NCBI GenBank assembly: GCA_051819765.1
Contig: JBNJGT010000017.1
Location: forward strand, 1-27,194
From: JBNJGT01 sp051819765
Lineage (GTDB): Archaea > Nanobdellota > Nanobdellia > Woesearchaeales > JACJVW01
Length of the DNA: 27,194 nucleotides
Direction: 5' to 3'
Shown here: piece after piece, positions 27,179 through 27,194 of the stretch
Position numbering within the stretch: the stretch's first letter is position 1
How the letters are laid out: every line of letters starts with the position of its first letter
Made by a program: the position numbers and the translations under genes
The notes under the pieces: generated by a model
What the model was told of the DNA's origin: nothing
Database searches by the model: none
What the model saw: the letters and a program-made list of their open reading frames with translations, nothing else

Positions 27179-27194
27179 TGTTTTCTGCTCATAG

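Overview
This 27 kb scaffold is archaeal. The evidence is ribosomal proteins S19e, L39e and L31e with a PDCD5-type protein between them, a family B DNA polymerase homologue, an archaeal/eukaryal-type ATP-dependent DNA ligase, a PAC2 proteasome-chaperone-like gene, a KaiC/RadA-like ATPase, FtsZ, a tRNA with an intron-sized insertion in the anticodon loop, and TATA-box promoters. G+C looks moderate. The small-protein style, Cys-rich surface protein and LspA suggest a DPANN-type archaeon, but I cannot fix the lineage. Two runs of exactly 100 N (16537-16636 and 24517-24616) are scaffold gaps, and both fall inside repeats.

Layout. 3-3655 (minus): one operon for a metal ABC transporter (binding lipoprotein, ATPase, permease), followed by an AT-rich unknown gene and a C39-like peptidase, all overlapping. 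3743-5902 (plus): a small membrane protein, a KaiC-like ATPase, a 78-residue partner and a frame-broken lipoprotein gene. 5899-9902: BCCT transporter, DNA ligase and a divergent nitroreductase. 9903-11360: ftsZ with a long leader holding two hairpins with the same loop, and a strong terminator. 11354-12598: an unknown gene divergent from a dCTP deaminase/dUTPase-fold gene and a winged-helix regulator, with a regularly spaced operator array between them. 12616-14127: ribosomal operon. 14136-16142: a family B polymerase that has lost its catalytic residues. 16177-16734: two tRNA genes around a duplicated, gap-containing repeat. 16773-19795: small genes (unknown, NUDIX, HD hydrolase, unknown) mixed with two more frame-broken genes. 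19851-22468: PAC2, enolase and a polyprenol/diacylglycerol kinase-like protein in one operon. 22436-27149: membrane and surface proteins, LspA, a protein with a DPFGNNPQQ repeat array, and a Na+/Ca2+ exchanger.

Expression. For about seventeen genes a TATA-like box is centred about 26 bases from the start codon, so their mRNAs should be leaderless. ftsZ, the S19e operon, the 11728 gene and the 24945 gene are exceptions, with leaders and Shine-Dalgarno-like sequences. This spacing was used to choose several starts (ligase, nitroreductase, NUDIX, HD, PAC2).

Most unusual points: the TTGGCG hairpins at the predicted 5' end of the ftsZ mRNA; TGTTACAT operators exactly 42 bp apart over a divergent promoter next to a winged-helix gene; a polymerase with both nuclease and polymerase sites destroyed; three genes that become whole only after two or three single-base corrections each; an archaeal LspA beside lipobox proteins; and a membrane protein with a histone H1-like lysine tail.
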